Below, piece by piece: positions 18,143 to 25,774 of a stretch of DNA of 40,224 nucleotides (position 1 is the stretch's first letter; every line of letters begins with the position of its first letter). The notes beneath the pieces were generated by a model. It did not search any database and was not told the DNA's origin. It saw only the letters and a list, made by a program, of their open reading frames with translations. The position numbers and the translations under genes are program-made. Source of the DNA: Bacteroidales bacterium UBA1187 (GTDB lineage Bacteria > Bacteroidota > Bacteroidia > Bacteroidales > Paludibacteraceae); the NCBI GenBank assembly GCA_002309835.1, contig DBYL01000010.1:1215-41438 (forward strand). The letters are read 5' to 3'.

Positions 18143-18190
18143 TCGGTCCATTCTCGAGTCAATCTCGGTCCAATGTCGGTCCATTGTCGG
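18143..18190 (+). repeat. 4.4 x 11-bp tandem array
   Basis: Units are TCGGTCCATTC, TCGAGTCAATC, TCGGTCCAATG and TCGGTCCATTG, then TCGG. It lies just downstream of the secG terminator with respect to secG transcription. Confidence 0.9.
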
Positions 18191-18198
18191 GAGATAAA

Positions 18199-18228
18199 CA
18201 AAAAACGCCATCCGAAAGGGTGGCGTTT
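18199..18228 (-). terminator. secG terminator
   Basis: An 11-bp stem (AAACGCCATCC 18203-18213 with GGGTGGCGTTT 18218-18228) with a GAAA tetraloop is followed, on the minus strand, by a run of T. It lies 18 nt after the secG stop codon. Confidence 0.9.
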
Positions 18229-18246
18229 AGTCGCGGATAGGCTGAA

Positions 18247-18558
18247 TTACTCAGCGGGCTCAGCAGGCAGTTCTGCAGCCGGAGCAGCAGGAGCCTCTAC
18301 CTGGATAACCGACTGATCCTCAGTGGAAGCCTCTTGCCCTTTGCTGAAGCCAACAGCAGCGATGCTGAAGACCACGATGAGCGCGATGAGCGTCCAGGTC
18401 GTTTTCTCCAGAAAGTCCGCCGTCTTCGGGGCACCCATCACCTGGTTGCCGCTGGCGAAACCTGCAGCCAATCCTCCGCCCTTACTATTCTGCACCAACA
18501 CCAACAGCGTCAGCAGGATAGCGGCGATAACGATTAAGATAGTAATAAAAATGTACAT
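18247..18558 (-). CDS. secG: Preprotein translocase subunit SecG
   Basis: SecG is the small stimulatory subunit of the SecYEG translocon in the inner membrane. This 103-residue protein has two transmembrane helices (about 2-23 and 55-72) separated by the conserved loop VQNSKGGGLAAGFASGNQVMG, which is the family signature. The tail after residue 75 is an Ala/Pro/Glu-rich cytoplasmic extension (EAPAAPAAELPAEPAE), common in Bacteroidetes SecG. It has its own promoter (18675-18706) and terminator, and follows lptE as in many Bacteroidales. Confidence 0.96.
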   Translation of the reverse strand: MYIFITILIVIAAILLTLLVLVQNSKGGGLAAGFASGNQVMGAPKTADFLEKTTWTLIALIVVFSIAAVGFSKGQEASTEDQSVIQVEAPAAPAAELPAEPAE

Positions 18559-18674
18559 TGTTATATAAATTTTAAATGTTATTTTAAATTTATGACCGTC
18601 CTTCGGACTGAAAGAGCAAAGATCGTTTCACTGAAAGACCGCTTTGCTGTAGGACTTTTCGCCGAAATCGGCGA

Positions 18675-18706
18675 CAAAGGTAGTACTTTTTTTTGACATA
18701 CGCAAG
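18675..18706 (-). promoter_or_regulatory. secG promoter
   Basis: On the minus strand, CTTG (18703-18706), 20 nt, TACCTTTG (18675-18682). The -33 region CTTGCGTATGTC followed by an A-tract is the same as in the promoter at 2990, and the block from the A-tract to the -7 box is the same as in the promoter at 20519. It begins only about 15 nt after the lptE stop. Confidence 0.8.
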
Positions 18707-18720
18707 GGTTTGCGCATTTT

Positions 18721-19302
18721 TTACCACTTTGCGACGGTGTCGTTGAAGATATTCTCCGATATTTCCGTAATCATCGTGGCGCAGAGTTCGTCTTGTACTT
18801 CGCTCAACATCCGGCTGGCATCGAAAGTCTGATACGCCGTATAGGTTTTGTCAAACGACTCTTCGGGGTAGATATTATTCGTGAAATGCACGACAACGGT
18901 AATGGTCAGTTTGCTCTCCGAAGCATAGCTATCGGTGGAGATGGCGCCCTGGGTGATGTCGTATCCGGTGATTTCGCCTTCGAGCTCAAGGTCTCCGCCC
19001 TTACGCAGCATTTGCAGGCGCGTCTGGCGCTGGTAGAGGTCGCGGATACCTTCCGAGAGAGCATTGCTCAGGGAGGGGTTCACCATCGGGGCGTTATTCG
19101 GGAAATCGGCTACGGAGATGGAGTGGGTGGTCTGGTAGTTGATGTTCGCACCGTTCATCTTAAAACTGATGCCGCAGGAAGTTAGAAGAATACAGAATAC
19201 AGAACACAGAATACAGACTGATAAACTTACTCGGTCTGTCAGCGAAGCGGTCTGTACTCTGTCAGCACAGCGGTCTATCAGCGATGCGGTCTTATAATCC
19301 AT
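18721..19302 (-). CDS. lptE: LPS-assembly outer-membrane lipoprotein LptE
   Basis: LptE plugs the LptD barrel and helps place lipopolysaccharide in the outer membrane. The Bacteroidetes form is recognised by FPNNAPMVNPSLSNAL, GDLELEGEITGYDI, KLTITVVVHFTN and a terminal IFNDTVAKW. The protein has 193 residues with the lipid-anchor Cys at position 43 (LLTSC), giving an unusually long N-region. No ATG lies between the chosen start (19302, overlapping the upstream sigma-54 activator stop by 11 bp) and the anchor. Residues 4-24 and 29-38 are encoded by short tandem repeats, so the hydrophobic core of the signal peptide (VCILCSVFCILL) comes from an ATACAGA array. Expression is probably coupled to the upstream regulator gene. 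Confidence 0.92.
   Translation of the reverse strand: MDYKTASLIDRCADRVQTASLTDRVSLSVCILCSVFCILLTSCGISFKMNGANINYQTTHSISVADFPNNAPMVNPSLSNALSEGIRDLYQRQTRLQMLRKGGDLELEGEITGYDITQGAISTDSYASESKLTITVVVHFTNNIYPEESFDKTYTAYQTFDASRMLSEVQDELCATMITEISENIFNDTVAKW
19190..19217 (-). repeat. 4 x 7-bp array encoding the LptE signal-peptide core
   Basis: Plus-strand units are ATACAGA, ATACAGA, ACACAGA and ATACAGA. Translated on the minus strand they give about SVCILCSVFC, the hydrophobic segment of the lipoprotein signal. Confidence 0.9.
19232..19291 (-). repeat. Imperfect repeats of CGGTCTGTCAGCGAAG type
   Basis: A 16-bp unit (CGGTCTGTCAGCGAAG, CGGTCTATCAGCGATG) alternates with a 23-bp version that carries an extra 7 bp (CTGTACT). 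It covers the first 24 codons of lptE. Confidence 0.8.
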
Positions 19303-20497
19303 ACTCTTTTATCTTTCTATACAAGGTGCGTTCGGAGATGCCGAGACGGGTGGCGGCCATCTTACGGTTGCCTCCGCATTGCTCGAGCGTCGTGCGCATC
19401 AGCTCACGGCTGGTATCTTCGATACTCGGTCCGTGCCACTCTTCCTCTTCATTATTCACTTTTCTCTCTTCACTATCATCTATCACCTCTCCGTTCTCCC
19501 ATTCGTCGGAATCGGCAGGCGTCTGGATGACGGTGCGCGGTTCGGACGTGATCTCATGCATCGGTTGGGAGCTGAGCAGGTTCTTGAGGTCCTGCAGTTC
19601 TTTGCGGTTCTGCATGACCATGTTATAGAGGATACCTATCTCATGCGAGTAGTCCTTTCCGGTAGCCTCTTGTGCAGGGTTACGTAGCACGATGCCTTGC
19701 TGGTTCTCTTCCTTTGGAAGATACTTACGCAGGGTGTCGGCGCTTATCTGATGGTCGAGTTCGATGACGGCCATCTGCTCGGCGAGGTTCTTGAGTTGGC
19801 GGATATTTCCGCGCCAGTAGGAGTTCTGCAGCAGTCGCGTTGCCTCTTCGCTCAGCGAGAGGGGAGGCATCTGATAGCGGTTGCAGAAATCAACGGCGAA
19901 CTTACGGAAGAGCAAAGGGATGTCTTCTTTGCGCTCACGCAAGGCCGGCACGCGTATTTCTACAGTGTTTAGACGATAATAGAGGTCCTCGCGGAAACGT
20001 CCTTCATCGATAGCCTGACGCATGTTGAGGTTCGTCGCCGCCACAACGCGAACATTGGTCTTACGGACGGTGCTCGAACCCATACGCAGGTATTCGCCGG
20101 TCTCGAGCACACGTAGCAGTCGCACCTGGGTCTGGAGCGGCAACTCACCTACCTCGTCCAGAAAGAGTGTACCGCCGTCGGCGATCTCGAAATAACCTTT
20201 GTGTTCATTCTTGGCGTCGGTGAACGCACCTTTTTCGTGACCGAACAGCTCACTATCAATAGTGCCCTCAGGGATAGCACCGCAGTTGACGGCGAAATAC
20301 GGACCGTGCTTGCGGGCCGAGAAAGCATGGATGATTTTCGGGAAATGCTCCTTACCCACACCGGATTCTCCGGTGATGAGCACACTCAAGTCGGTGCGCG
20401 CCACTTGCACCGCCACCTCTATGTCGCGATTGAGCAGCGGACTCTGACCGATGATGCCGAAGCGCTGCTTGATGGATAATAAGTCTTGTTGCGTCAT
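19292..20497 (-). CDS. Sigma-54-dependent transcriptional activator, AAA+ and Fis-type HTH, no receiver domain
   Basis: Bacterial enhancer-binding proteins use ATP to remodel sigma-54 RNA polymerase. The protein has 401 residues. An AAA+ domain follows almost directly from the N-terminus, with Walker A GESGVGKE, the sigma-54 contact loop in the form GAFTDA (usual GAFTGA), Walker B GGTLFLDEVGELP and sensor VRVVAATN. An acidic, repeat-encoded linker (about residues 340-352) leads to a Fis-like helix-turn-helix (NRKMAATRLGISERTLYRKI). There is no receiver, PAS or GAF domain, so control must come from expression level or a partner. The ATG at 20497 is chosen because a consensus promoter (20519-20550) lies inside the longer open frame that reaches 20782. 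It is translationally coupled to lptE, an order conserved in Bacteroidales. Confidence 0.93.
   Translation of the reverse strand: MTQQDLLSIKQRFGIIGQSPLLNRDIEVAVQVARTDLSVLITGESGVGKEHFPKIIHAFSARKHGPYFAVNCGAIPEGTIDSELFGHEKGAFTDAKNEHKGYFEIADGGTLFLDEVGELPLQTQVRLLRVLETGEYLRMGSSTVRKTNVRVVAATNLNMRQAIDEGRFREDLYYRLNTVEIRVPALRERKEDIPLLFRKFAVDFCNRYQMPPLSLSEEATRLLQNSYWRGNIRQLKNLAEQMAVIELDHQISADTLRKYLPKEENQQGIVLRNPAQEATGKDYSHEIGILYNMVMQNRKELQDLKNLLSSQPMHEITSEPRTVIQTPADSDEWENGEVIDDSEERKVNNEEEEWHGPSIEDTSRELMRTTLEQCGGNRKMAATRLGISERTLYRKIKEYGL
19443..19477 (-). repeat. Degenerate 7-bp array in the activator linker
   Basis: Plus-strand units TCCTCTTC, ATTATTC, ACTTTTC, TCTCTTC and ACTATC share an N-N-T-N-T-T-C pattern. 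They encode the acidic linker SEERKVNNEEEE. Confidence 0.55.
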
Positions 20498-20518
20498 GAT
20501 ACCTGACAAAATGTCATG

Positions 20519-20550
20519 CAAAGGTAGTACTTTTTTTTGAAACCGCCAAA
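20519..20550 (-). promoter_or_regulatory. Promoter of the sigma-54 activator-lptE unit
   Basis: On the minus strand, TTTG (20547-20550), 20 nt with an A-tract, TACCTTTG (20519-20526). It is divergent from the promoter at 20576, with 25 bp between the two -33 boxes. Confidence 0.8.
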
Positions 20551-20575
20551 TAAATCGACTTTTTTTCTCTAAAAA

Positions 20576-20607
20576 TTTGCATATATGCAAAAAAAGCAGT
20601 ACTTTTG
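20576..20607 (+). promoter_or_regulatory. Promoter of the polysaccharide export unit
   Basis: TTTG (20576-20579), a 20-nt spacer and TACTTTTG (20600-20607) precede the ATG at 20628 by about 20 nt. The spacer begins with the palindrome GCATATATGC. Confidence 0.8.
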
Positions 20608-20627
20608 CACGCTTATTTTGAATAACT

Positions 20628-21425
20628 ATGCGTAAATTTTTGCAATTCACTCTTGTGGTGACCATTGCGGCCCTGATGGCCAGTTGTGTTACCCAGAAAC
20701 AGTTAACGTACTTACGTGATGCGCAGCCGGAGCTGGCGGATTCGTTGAACAAGACCTTTAAGGTAGCTTCGGAGGTAATCATCCGTCCGGGTGATGCGCT
20801 GACGATCTATGTGTCGGCGTTGGACCAGGAGGCCGTAGTGCCCTATAATATCCCGACAGCGGTGTTCGCTACCCCGGGTTCGAACCAGTTGTCGACTACT
20901 CCTTCACTGCAGTACTACGTAGTAGATGAGGAGGGATTTATCGAGTTCCCGGTACTGGGAAAATTAAATGTATTAGGATTGAAGCGCACGGAGGCGGAGG
21001 CGATGATTAAGGATAAACTATCGGCGCAGGTGACGAACCCGCTCGTACAGGTGAATATCGTTAATGCCCGTGTGTCGGTGCTGGGTGAGGTGGCTCGTCC
21101 GGGACAAATATCGATGTCTAACCGTCGTTTGACGATTCTTGATGCGCTGGCTGCTGCCGGTGACCTGACGCCGTACGGTCGTCGCGATAACGTGCTCATC
21201 ACGCGTGAGATAGACGGTAAGTTGGAGATCGCGCGTCTGAACTTAGGTAGCTCGGATATCTATACCTCGCCGTACTACTATCTACAGCAGAACGACGTAG
21301 TCTATGTATCGCCGAACAAAGTTCGCGCTATCAGTAGTGCGAACGCCAGCCTGTGGTTCAGTCTCGTATCGACCATGGCCAGTGCGGCTACGGTGGTTGT
21401 GACGGTAGTGAATGTGGCGAAATAA
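20628..21425 (+). CDS. Outer-membrane polysaccharide export lipoprotein (OPX, Wza-like)
   Basis: OPX proteins form the periplasmic and outer-membrane part of capsule or exopolysaccharide export channels. The 265-residue protein has a lipoprotein signal ending LMASC (Cys20). The Poly_export domain follows (IIRPGDALTIYVSALDQEAV, then YYVVDEEGFIEFPVLGKLNV and LGLKRTEAEAMIKDKL), then an SLBB-type domain (VNIVNARVSVLGEVARPGQI; LTILDALAAAGDLTPYGRRD), and a C-terminal hydrophobic segment (about 240-262) that may be the membrane-spanning helix. Short OPX proteins like this pair with a PCP tyrosine kinase, which is the next gene 29 bp downstream. No glycosyltransferase or Wzx/Wzy gene is present in the window. 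Confidence 0.93.
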   Translation: MRKFLQFTLVVTIAALMASCVTQKQLTYLRDAQPELADSLNKTFKVASEVIIRPGDALTIYVSALDQEAVVPYNIPTAVFATPGSNQLSTTPSLQYYVVDEEGFIEFPVLGKLNVLGLKRTEAEAMIKDKLSAQVTNPLVQVNIVNARVSVLGEVARPGQISMSNRRLTILDALAAAGDLTPYGRRDNVLITREIDGKLEIARLNLGSSDIYTSPYYYLQQNDVVYVSPNKVRAISSANASLWFSLVSTMASAATVVVTVVNVAK

Positions 21426-21430
21426 CGATG

Positions 21431-21451
21431 AGTGTTTAGTGTTTAGAGGTA
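21431..21451 (+). repeat. Short 7-bp repeat between the OPX and PCP genes
   Basis: AGTGTTT, AGTGTTT and AGAGGTA fill most of the 29-bp gap, directly before the ATG at 21455. Confidence 0.6.
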
Positions 21452-21454
21452 AGA

Positions 21455-23758
21455 ATGGAACAAAACAGAAATAATGAAATTGATGTGCGCAAGATCGTGC
21501 GCATCGTATCGGAGAAATGGTGGTGGTTCGCTATCGGCGTAGGTGTATGTATGCTGTTGGGAATCGCCTATTATCTGCGTAAGAGTCCGCAATGGACTAC
21601 CGACGCCAGCATCGTGCTGCGTCAGAAAGAAGGCGGGTTAGCGGACCAGATTGGTGGCGGTCTGTCGATGCTCGGTTTATCGGGGAACACGGCTGCGGAG
21701 GATGAGGTAGTAGTACTCTCGTCCCGCGGACTGCTGACTCAGTCGATAGACGCCCTCAATCTATGGGAGGCGACGTCTGTGAAGGATGGTTTGCGTTGGG
21801 CCGGCGAGTTCCGCAATCCTGCGTTGACGGTGGATTATATTCAACTCGAGGAGTACTATGATGTTCACCCGTTCTGCATCAAGGTAAAGCCTACGCGCAA
21901 GGGATACAAGGTGAGCACGAAGAGTGGTTTCTTCCGTCGATCGAGTACCCGCGTAACGACCTTAGACGAACCGATCAAGACGAAGGTAGGTACGATTCGT
22001 ATTCATGCGAACCGTCCGCTGAGTTCGGATACTACGTATCGCGTAGATCATAAGCGTCATGAACTGGTGGTTGCCGGTTATCAAAAGCTGATCACTATAG
22101 CGCTGCATAAGAAGGAGTCGAATATCATCACGCTGACGATGAAATCCCCGATGCCGGAGCGCGACAAGGCGTTGCTGCACCAGATCATTGAGCAATATAA
22201 TCTCAATGCGATCGTGGATAAGAATATGCTGGCATCCAATACGGCGGCCTTCATCGAGGAGCGACTGAATATCATCTCGGCGGAGTTGGTAGATGCCGAG
22301 AAGAACGTATCGCAATACAAGCAGCGCAATGATATTGCGGACATCGAGACGCAGGCGCAGCTGTTCCTGACGGCCAGCAGCGAGGAGCAGAAAGCGATGG
22401 CGGAGATCGAGACCCAGTTGAGTCTCGTGGACTACGTCGATGAGTTCTTGCGCGATGATACGAAGCGTAACAACCTCATCCCGGCGAACATCGGTATCAC
22501 CGATCCGTCGTTGCAGTCAGCTCTCTCGGAGTATAACTCGATTCTGCTGCAGCGTATGCGTATCCAGCGTACCGCTACGGATAACAACCCGGTGCTGGAG
22601 CAGATGGATGCGCAGTTAGCTTCGATGCGTCAGAATATCATCGCTACCATCGGTTCGGTACGCGAGAGTCTGCGTATCCGTCAGCGTAACCTGCAGGCTC
22701 AGGACACGAAATTCAACCGCCAGATCAAGAGTGCGCCGGAGAAAGAGCGCGAGTATGTACGCGTAGTTCGTGACCAGAAGATCAAGGAGCGCCTCTATCT
22801 CTTCCTCTATGAGAAACGCGAGGAGAATGCGCTCATGTTAGCCGCTACGACTATCCCGGCGAAGATCCTCGATGTACCGCAGCGCGATGTACGCAGCCGC
22901 AGTCCGAAACTGAAGAACCTGCTCGTCATCTGCTTCCTCTTAGGTCTGATGATCCCGGCCGGTATCCTCTATCTGTATCTGCTCTTCAACGATAAGATCG
23001 ATGATACGAAGGAATACGAGCGTCGCGTGAAAGCGCCGATGTTAGGTCAGCTCGTGGAGAACTCACGTCAGGCGCACATCGCTATTCATGAGGGTGAGTC
23101 CACTGTTTCGGCAGAGCTCTTCCGACTGATCCGTACTAACTTGCGCTTCATGATCCCGTCGCACGTCAAATCACCGGTGATCCTCATCACCTCGTGCATC
23201 AACGGAGAAGGTAAATCGTATGTGTCGTGTAATATCGCGCTGTCGCTCGCTATCTTAGGTAAGAAAGTCGCGCTGGTGGGTCTCGATATCCGCAAACCGA
23301 TGATCGCGCAGTATTTCGGTCTGTCGCAGAAAGGTCATCTGACCGATTATCTGGCAGAGCCGACGGTAACCCTCGATGATATCATCGTTCCGAGTGGTGA
23401 GCATAAGAACCTCGACTTGCTGCCCTGCGGTACTATTCCTCCTAACCCGGCCGAGTTGCTGCAGACCAAGCGTGTAGACGAGTTGTTCGCTGCCCTGCGT
23501 AAACGCTACGACTACATCATCGTCGATACTGCCCCGGTAGCCCTCGTCAGCGATACCTATCTGCTCGATCGTATATCCGATATGAATATCTTCGTCAGCC
23601 GCTATAAATACACGCCGACCGAGATGATCGATTATCTGAACCAGATCGTTGAGCAGGAGCGTATGCATAATATCGCTTGCGTGCTGAATGGTACGAAGGG
23701 TGGCCGCGCCGGTTATGGTTACGGCTACGGCTACGGTTACGGTAATACGAAGGATTAG
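21455..23758 (+). CDS. Polysaccharide co-polymerase with tyrosine autokinase domain (Wzc-like)
   Basis: These inner-membrane proteins control polymerisation and export of surface polysaccharide by cycles of tyrosine phosphorylation. The protein has 767 residues. A Wzz-type chain-length domain begins with a transmembrane helix (WWWFAIGVGVCMLLGIAYYL, about 23-42). A coiled periplasmic region and GNVR-like segment follow, then a second helix (about 488-512). The BY-kinase domain has Walker A SCINGEGKSY (about 579), Walker A' ALVGLDIRKP and Walker B YIIVDTAPVALVSD. The tail is a tyrosine cluster, GYGYGYGYGYG, the usual autophosphorylation site. The stop codon lies in a GGATTAGC repeat unit. It is co-transcribed with the OPX gene upstream and probably with topB, 14 bp downstream. 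Confidence 0.95.
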   Translation: MEQNRNNEIDVRKIVRIVSEKWWWFAIGVGVCMLLGIAYYLRKSPQWTTDASIVLRQKEGGLADQIGGGLSMLGLSGNTAAEDEVVVLSSRGLLTQSIDALNLWEATSVKDGLRWAGEFRNPALTVDYIQLEEYYDVHPFCIKVKPTRKGYKVSTKSGFFRRSSTRVTTLDEPIKTKVGTIRIHANRPLSSDTTYRVDHKRHELVVAGYQKLITIALHKKESNIITLTMKSPMPERDKALLHQIIEQYNLNAIVDKNMLASNTAAFIEERLNIISAELVDAEKNVSQYKQRNDIADIETQAQLFLTASSEEQKAMAEIETQLSLVDYVDEFLRDDTKRNNLIPANIGITDPSLQSALSEYNSILLQRMRIQRTATDNNPVLEQMDAQLASMRQNIIATIGSVRESLRIRQRNLQAQDTKFNRQIKSAPEKEREYVRVVRDQKIKERLYLFLYEKREENALMLAATTIPAKILDVPQRDVRSRSPKLKNLLVICFLLGLMIPAGILYLYLLFNDKIDDTKEYERRVKAPMLGQLVENSRQAHIAIHEGESTVSAELFRLIRTNLRFMIPSHVKSPVILITSCINGEGKSYVSCNIALSLAILGKKVALVGLDIRKPMIAQYFGLSQKGHLTDYLAEPTVTLDDIIVPSGEHKNLDLLPCGTIPPNPAELLQTKRVDELFAALRKRYDYIIVDTAPVALVSDTYLLDRISDMNIFVSRYKYTPTEMIDYLNQIVEQERMHNIACVLNGTKGGRAGYGYGYGYGYGNTKD

Positions 23759-23767
23759 CGATTAGGG
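23752..23767 (+). repeat. 2 x 8-bp units containing the PCP-kinase stop codon
   Basis: GGATTAGC and GATTAGGG are the complement of the CTAATCCN family. The TAG stop of the kinase gene (23756-23758) is part of the first unit. Confidence 0.6.
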
Positions 23768-23772
23768 ATATT

Positions 23773-25698
23773 ATGATTGTATGCGTCGCAGAGAAACCGT
23801 CCGTTGGCGAGTATATAGCCCGTGTGCTGGGTGCTAACCAGCGCAAGAACGGCTATTTCGAAGGTAACGGATATCAGGTCACTTGGACTTTCGGTCATCT
23901 CTGTGCGCTCTTGGACCCGCAGGAATATACGGATCAATGGAAGGGGTGGAACCTCAGTTCATTGCCGATGATTCCTGCGCGTTTCTCTATCAAGGTATCC
24001 GGCGACGAAGGCGTACATAAGCAGTTCAACGTCATAAAGAGTCTTATCGACCAGGCCAACGAGGTCATCAACTGCGGCGATGCCGGTCAGGAAGGAGAGC
24101 TCATCCAACGATGGGTCTATCAGCAGGCCGGATGCAAATGTCCGGTGAAGCGCTTATGGGTTAGTTCGTTGACCGAAGAAGCGATTCGCGAGGGATTTCA
24201 GACACTCAAAGATCAATCTGAGTACCAGCACCTCTATGAGGCCGGTATGATGCGCGCCATCGGCGACTGGTTACTCGGTATGAACGCCACGCGCGCGTAT
24301 ACTATAAGGTACGCACGCGGTACGGGTAAGGACCGTCAGGTGCTGTCCGTGGGACGCGTGCAGACGCCTACGCTTGCGCTCGTTGTGAAGCGTCAGGCGG
24401 AGATAGAGAACTTCGTGCCGCGTACCTATTGGGAACTGAAGACGAGTTATCGCGATACGCTCTTCAGCGCCCAGATTCCGGTAGAGGAAGGCGAATACGC
24501 CATCACTTCCGAAGAGCAGGGTAATGCCCTCGTAGATAGCATCAAGGATCTGCCGCTGACTATCACCAGTGTGGAGAAGAAGAAAGGCCTCGAGTACGCG
24601 CCGAAACTGTATGACCTGACTTCGCTGCAGGTCGATTGCAATAAGAAATTCTCTTTCTCGGCCGAGCAGACACTCCAACTAATTCAGTCGCTCTATGAGA
24701 AACGCGTGACGACTTATCCTCGCGTAGATACTACGTATCTGAGCGATGATATCTACCCGAAAATCCCCAATACTTTAGCCGGCATCAAGGATTATTATCC
24801 GGCGGTAGCACCGCTGCTGGGCACCAAGTTACCGAAGTCGAAGAAAGTGTTCGATAATAAGAAGGTAACCGACCACCATGCGATCATCCCGACAGGTATG
24901 CGTCCGGAAGGACTGACGGCGGACGAGAAGAAGGTCTATGATCAGGTAGCGCTGCATTTCATCGCGGCGTTCTATCCCGAATGCGAGGTGAGCAATACTA
25001 CGGTGCTGGCGAAAGCCGGAGAGATAGACTTCAAAGTCACCGGTCGCGAAGTCCTCAAACCCGGATGGAGAGCGGTGTTTGATGATTCGTCCGACTCGTC
25101 GGACCAATCTGACCCGTCCGACGCGTCCGACCAGTCCGAATCCTCCAAGTCTCTCCCCTCCTTTGTGAAGGGCGAGAGTGGACCGCATATCCCGCAGCTC
25201 AAAGAGAAGACGACCACGCCGCCGAAATACTATACCGAAGCTACGCTTCTGCGGGCGATGGAGACGGCGGGAAAGACAGTAGAGAACGATGAGTTACGCG
25301 AGGCGATGAAGGAGAACGGTATAGGTCGCCCTTCTACCCGCGCTGCGATCATCGAGAAACTCTATCAGCGCAAGTATATCGTGCATCAAGGTAAGTCTAT
25401 TCGGGCTACGGAAACCGGTATCAACTTGATTCATACGATCATCTCTCCGCTGCTCAAATCCGCTGAACTGACGGGTATTTGGGAGAAGAAACTGCGCGAG
25501 ATAGAGCGCGGTGAATATACGGCGCAGCAGTTCTTGTCCGAACTGAAGGAGATGACCGCCGGCGTCGTCAAAGATGTCAAAACCAACCAGGCCGGAATGC
25601 TCTGCCCGGTATGCCGCAAGGGCACTATCATTCGTGGTAACACCCGCTACGGATGTTCGCGTTGGCGCGAGGGATGCACCTATTCTGCACCCTTTTGA
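23773..25698 (+). CDS. topB: DNA topoisomerase III (type IA)
   Basis: Type IA topoisomerases relax and decatenate DNA through a covalent tyrosine link. The 641-residue protein starts with the Toprim domain (VCVAEKPSVGEYIARVLGA; INCGDAGQEGE with the acidic metal-binding residues) and has the catalytic motif TTYPRVD with Tyr315. The C-terminal half carries TPPKYYTEATLLRAMETAGK and ENGIGRPSTRAAIIEKL, and ends in one zinc-ribbon (CPVCRKG...GCSRWREGC). A nine-base repeat encodes a Ser/Asp linker (439-456) inserted just before the conserved LPSFVKGESGPH segment. It follows the polysaccharide kinase by 14 bp, an unusual neighbourhood. Whether it is chromosomal housekeeping TopB or a mobile-element type cannot be settled here, but no mobility genes are near. 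Confidence 0.95.
   Translation: MIVCVAEKPSVGEYIARVLGANQRKNGYFEGNGYQVTWTFGHLCALLDPQEYTDQWKGWNLSSLPMIPARFSIKVSGDEGVHKQFNVIKSLIDQANEVINCGDAGQEGELIQRWVYQQAGCKCPVKRLWVSSLTEEAIREGFQTLKDQSEYQHLYEAGMMRAIGDWLLGMNATRAYTIRYARGTGKDRQVLSVGRVQTPTLALVVKRQAEIENFVPRTYWELKTSYRDTLFSAQIPVEEGEYAITSEEQGNALVDSIKDLPLTITSVEKKKGLEYAPKLYDLTSLQVDCNKKFSFSAEQTLQLIQSLYEKRVTTYPRVDTTYLSDDIYPKIPNTLAGIKDYYPAVAPLLGTKLPKSKKVFDNKKVTDHHAIIPTGMRPEGLTADEKKVYDQVALHFIAAFYPECEVSNTTVLAKAGEIDFKVTGREVLKPGWRAVFDDSSDSSDQSDPSDASDQSESSKSLPSFVKGESGPHIPQLKEKTTTPPKYYTEATLLRAMETAGKTVENDELREAMKENGIGRPSTRAAIIEKLYQRKYIVHQGKSIRATETGINLIHTIISPLLKSAELTGIWEKKLREIERGEYTAQQFLSELKEMTAGVVKDVKTNQAGMLCPVCRKGTIIRGNTRYGCSRWREGCTYSAPF
25087..25140 (+). repeat. 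6 x 9-bp in-frame array in topB
   Basis: Units are TCGTCCGAC, TCGTCGGAC, CAATCTGAC, CCGTCCGAC, GCGTCCGAC and CAGTCCGAA, encoding SSD-SSD-QSD-PSD-ASD-QSE. The divergence between units suggests that the array is old or that it is kept at the amino-acid level. Confidence 0.92.
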
Positions 25699-25737
25699 CA
25701 ACTCAATTTAGCAAAAAATAGTATTTGTGTATGATTT

Positions 25738-25766
25738 ACGTCAATTTTTCCACATAAGATTGACGT
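25738..25766 (+). promoter_or_regulatory. Candidate operator: 8-bp inverted repeat upstream of susC
   Basis: ACGTCAAT (25738-25745) and ATTGACGT (25759-25766) form a perfect inverted repeat with a 13-nt gap; the half-sites are 21 bp apart centre to centre, two helical turns. The symmetry centre (25752) falls where the -33 element of the susC promoter should be. Confidence 0.6.
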
Positions 25767-25774
25767 TTTTTGTG

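Larger units (their letters stand above)
17655..18246. other. 592-bp gap without a clear gene
   Basis: From left to right it holds the operon promoter (17683-17714), an ambiguous stretch (17754-17970) that is open in one frame on each strand and rich in small hairpins, a hairpin with a T-run (17970-17999), an 8-bp array (18080-18111), an 11-bp array (18143-18190) and the secG terminator (18199-18228). No tRNA, tmRNA, SRP RNA or RNase P signature was recognised. Confidence 0.7.

Noticed and set aside
18080..18190. CRISPR array
   Set aside because: The repeats are 8 and 11 bp long and directly adjacent without spacers, and no cas gene is present.
20498..20782. N-terminal extension of the sigma-54 activator
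   Set aside because: The extension would include the gene's own promoter and part of the divergent OPX gene; the ATG at 20497 gives the expected N-terminus.
23773..25698. topB as a marker of a conjugative element
   Set aside because: No relaxase, tra genes or integrase are nearby, and flanking genes are ordinary chromosomal ones.
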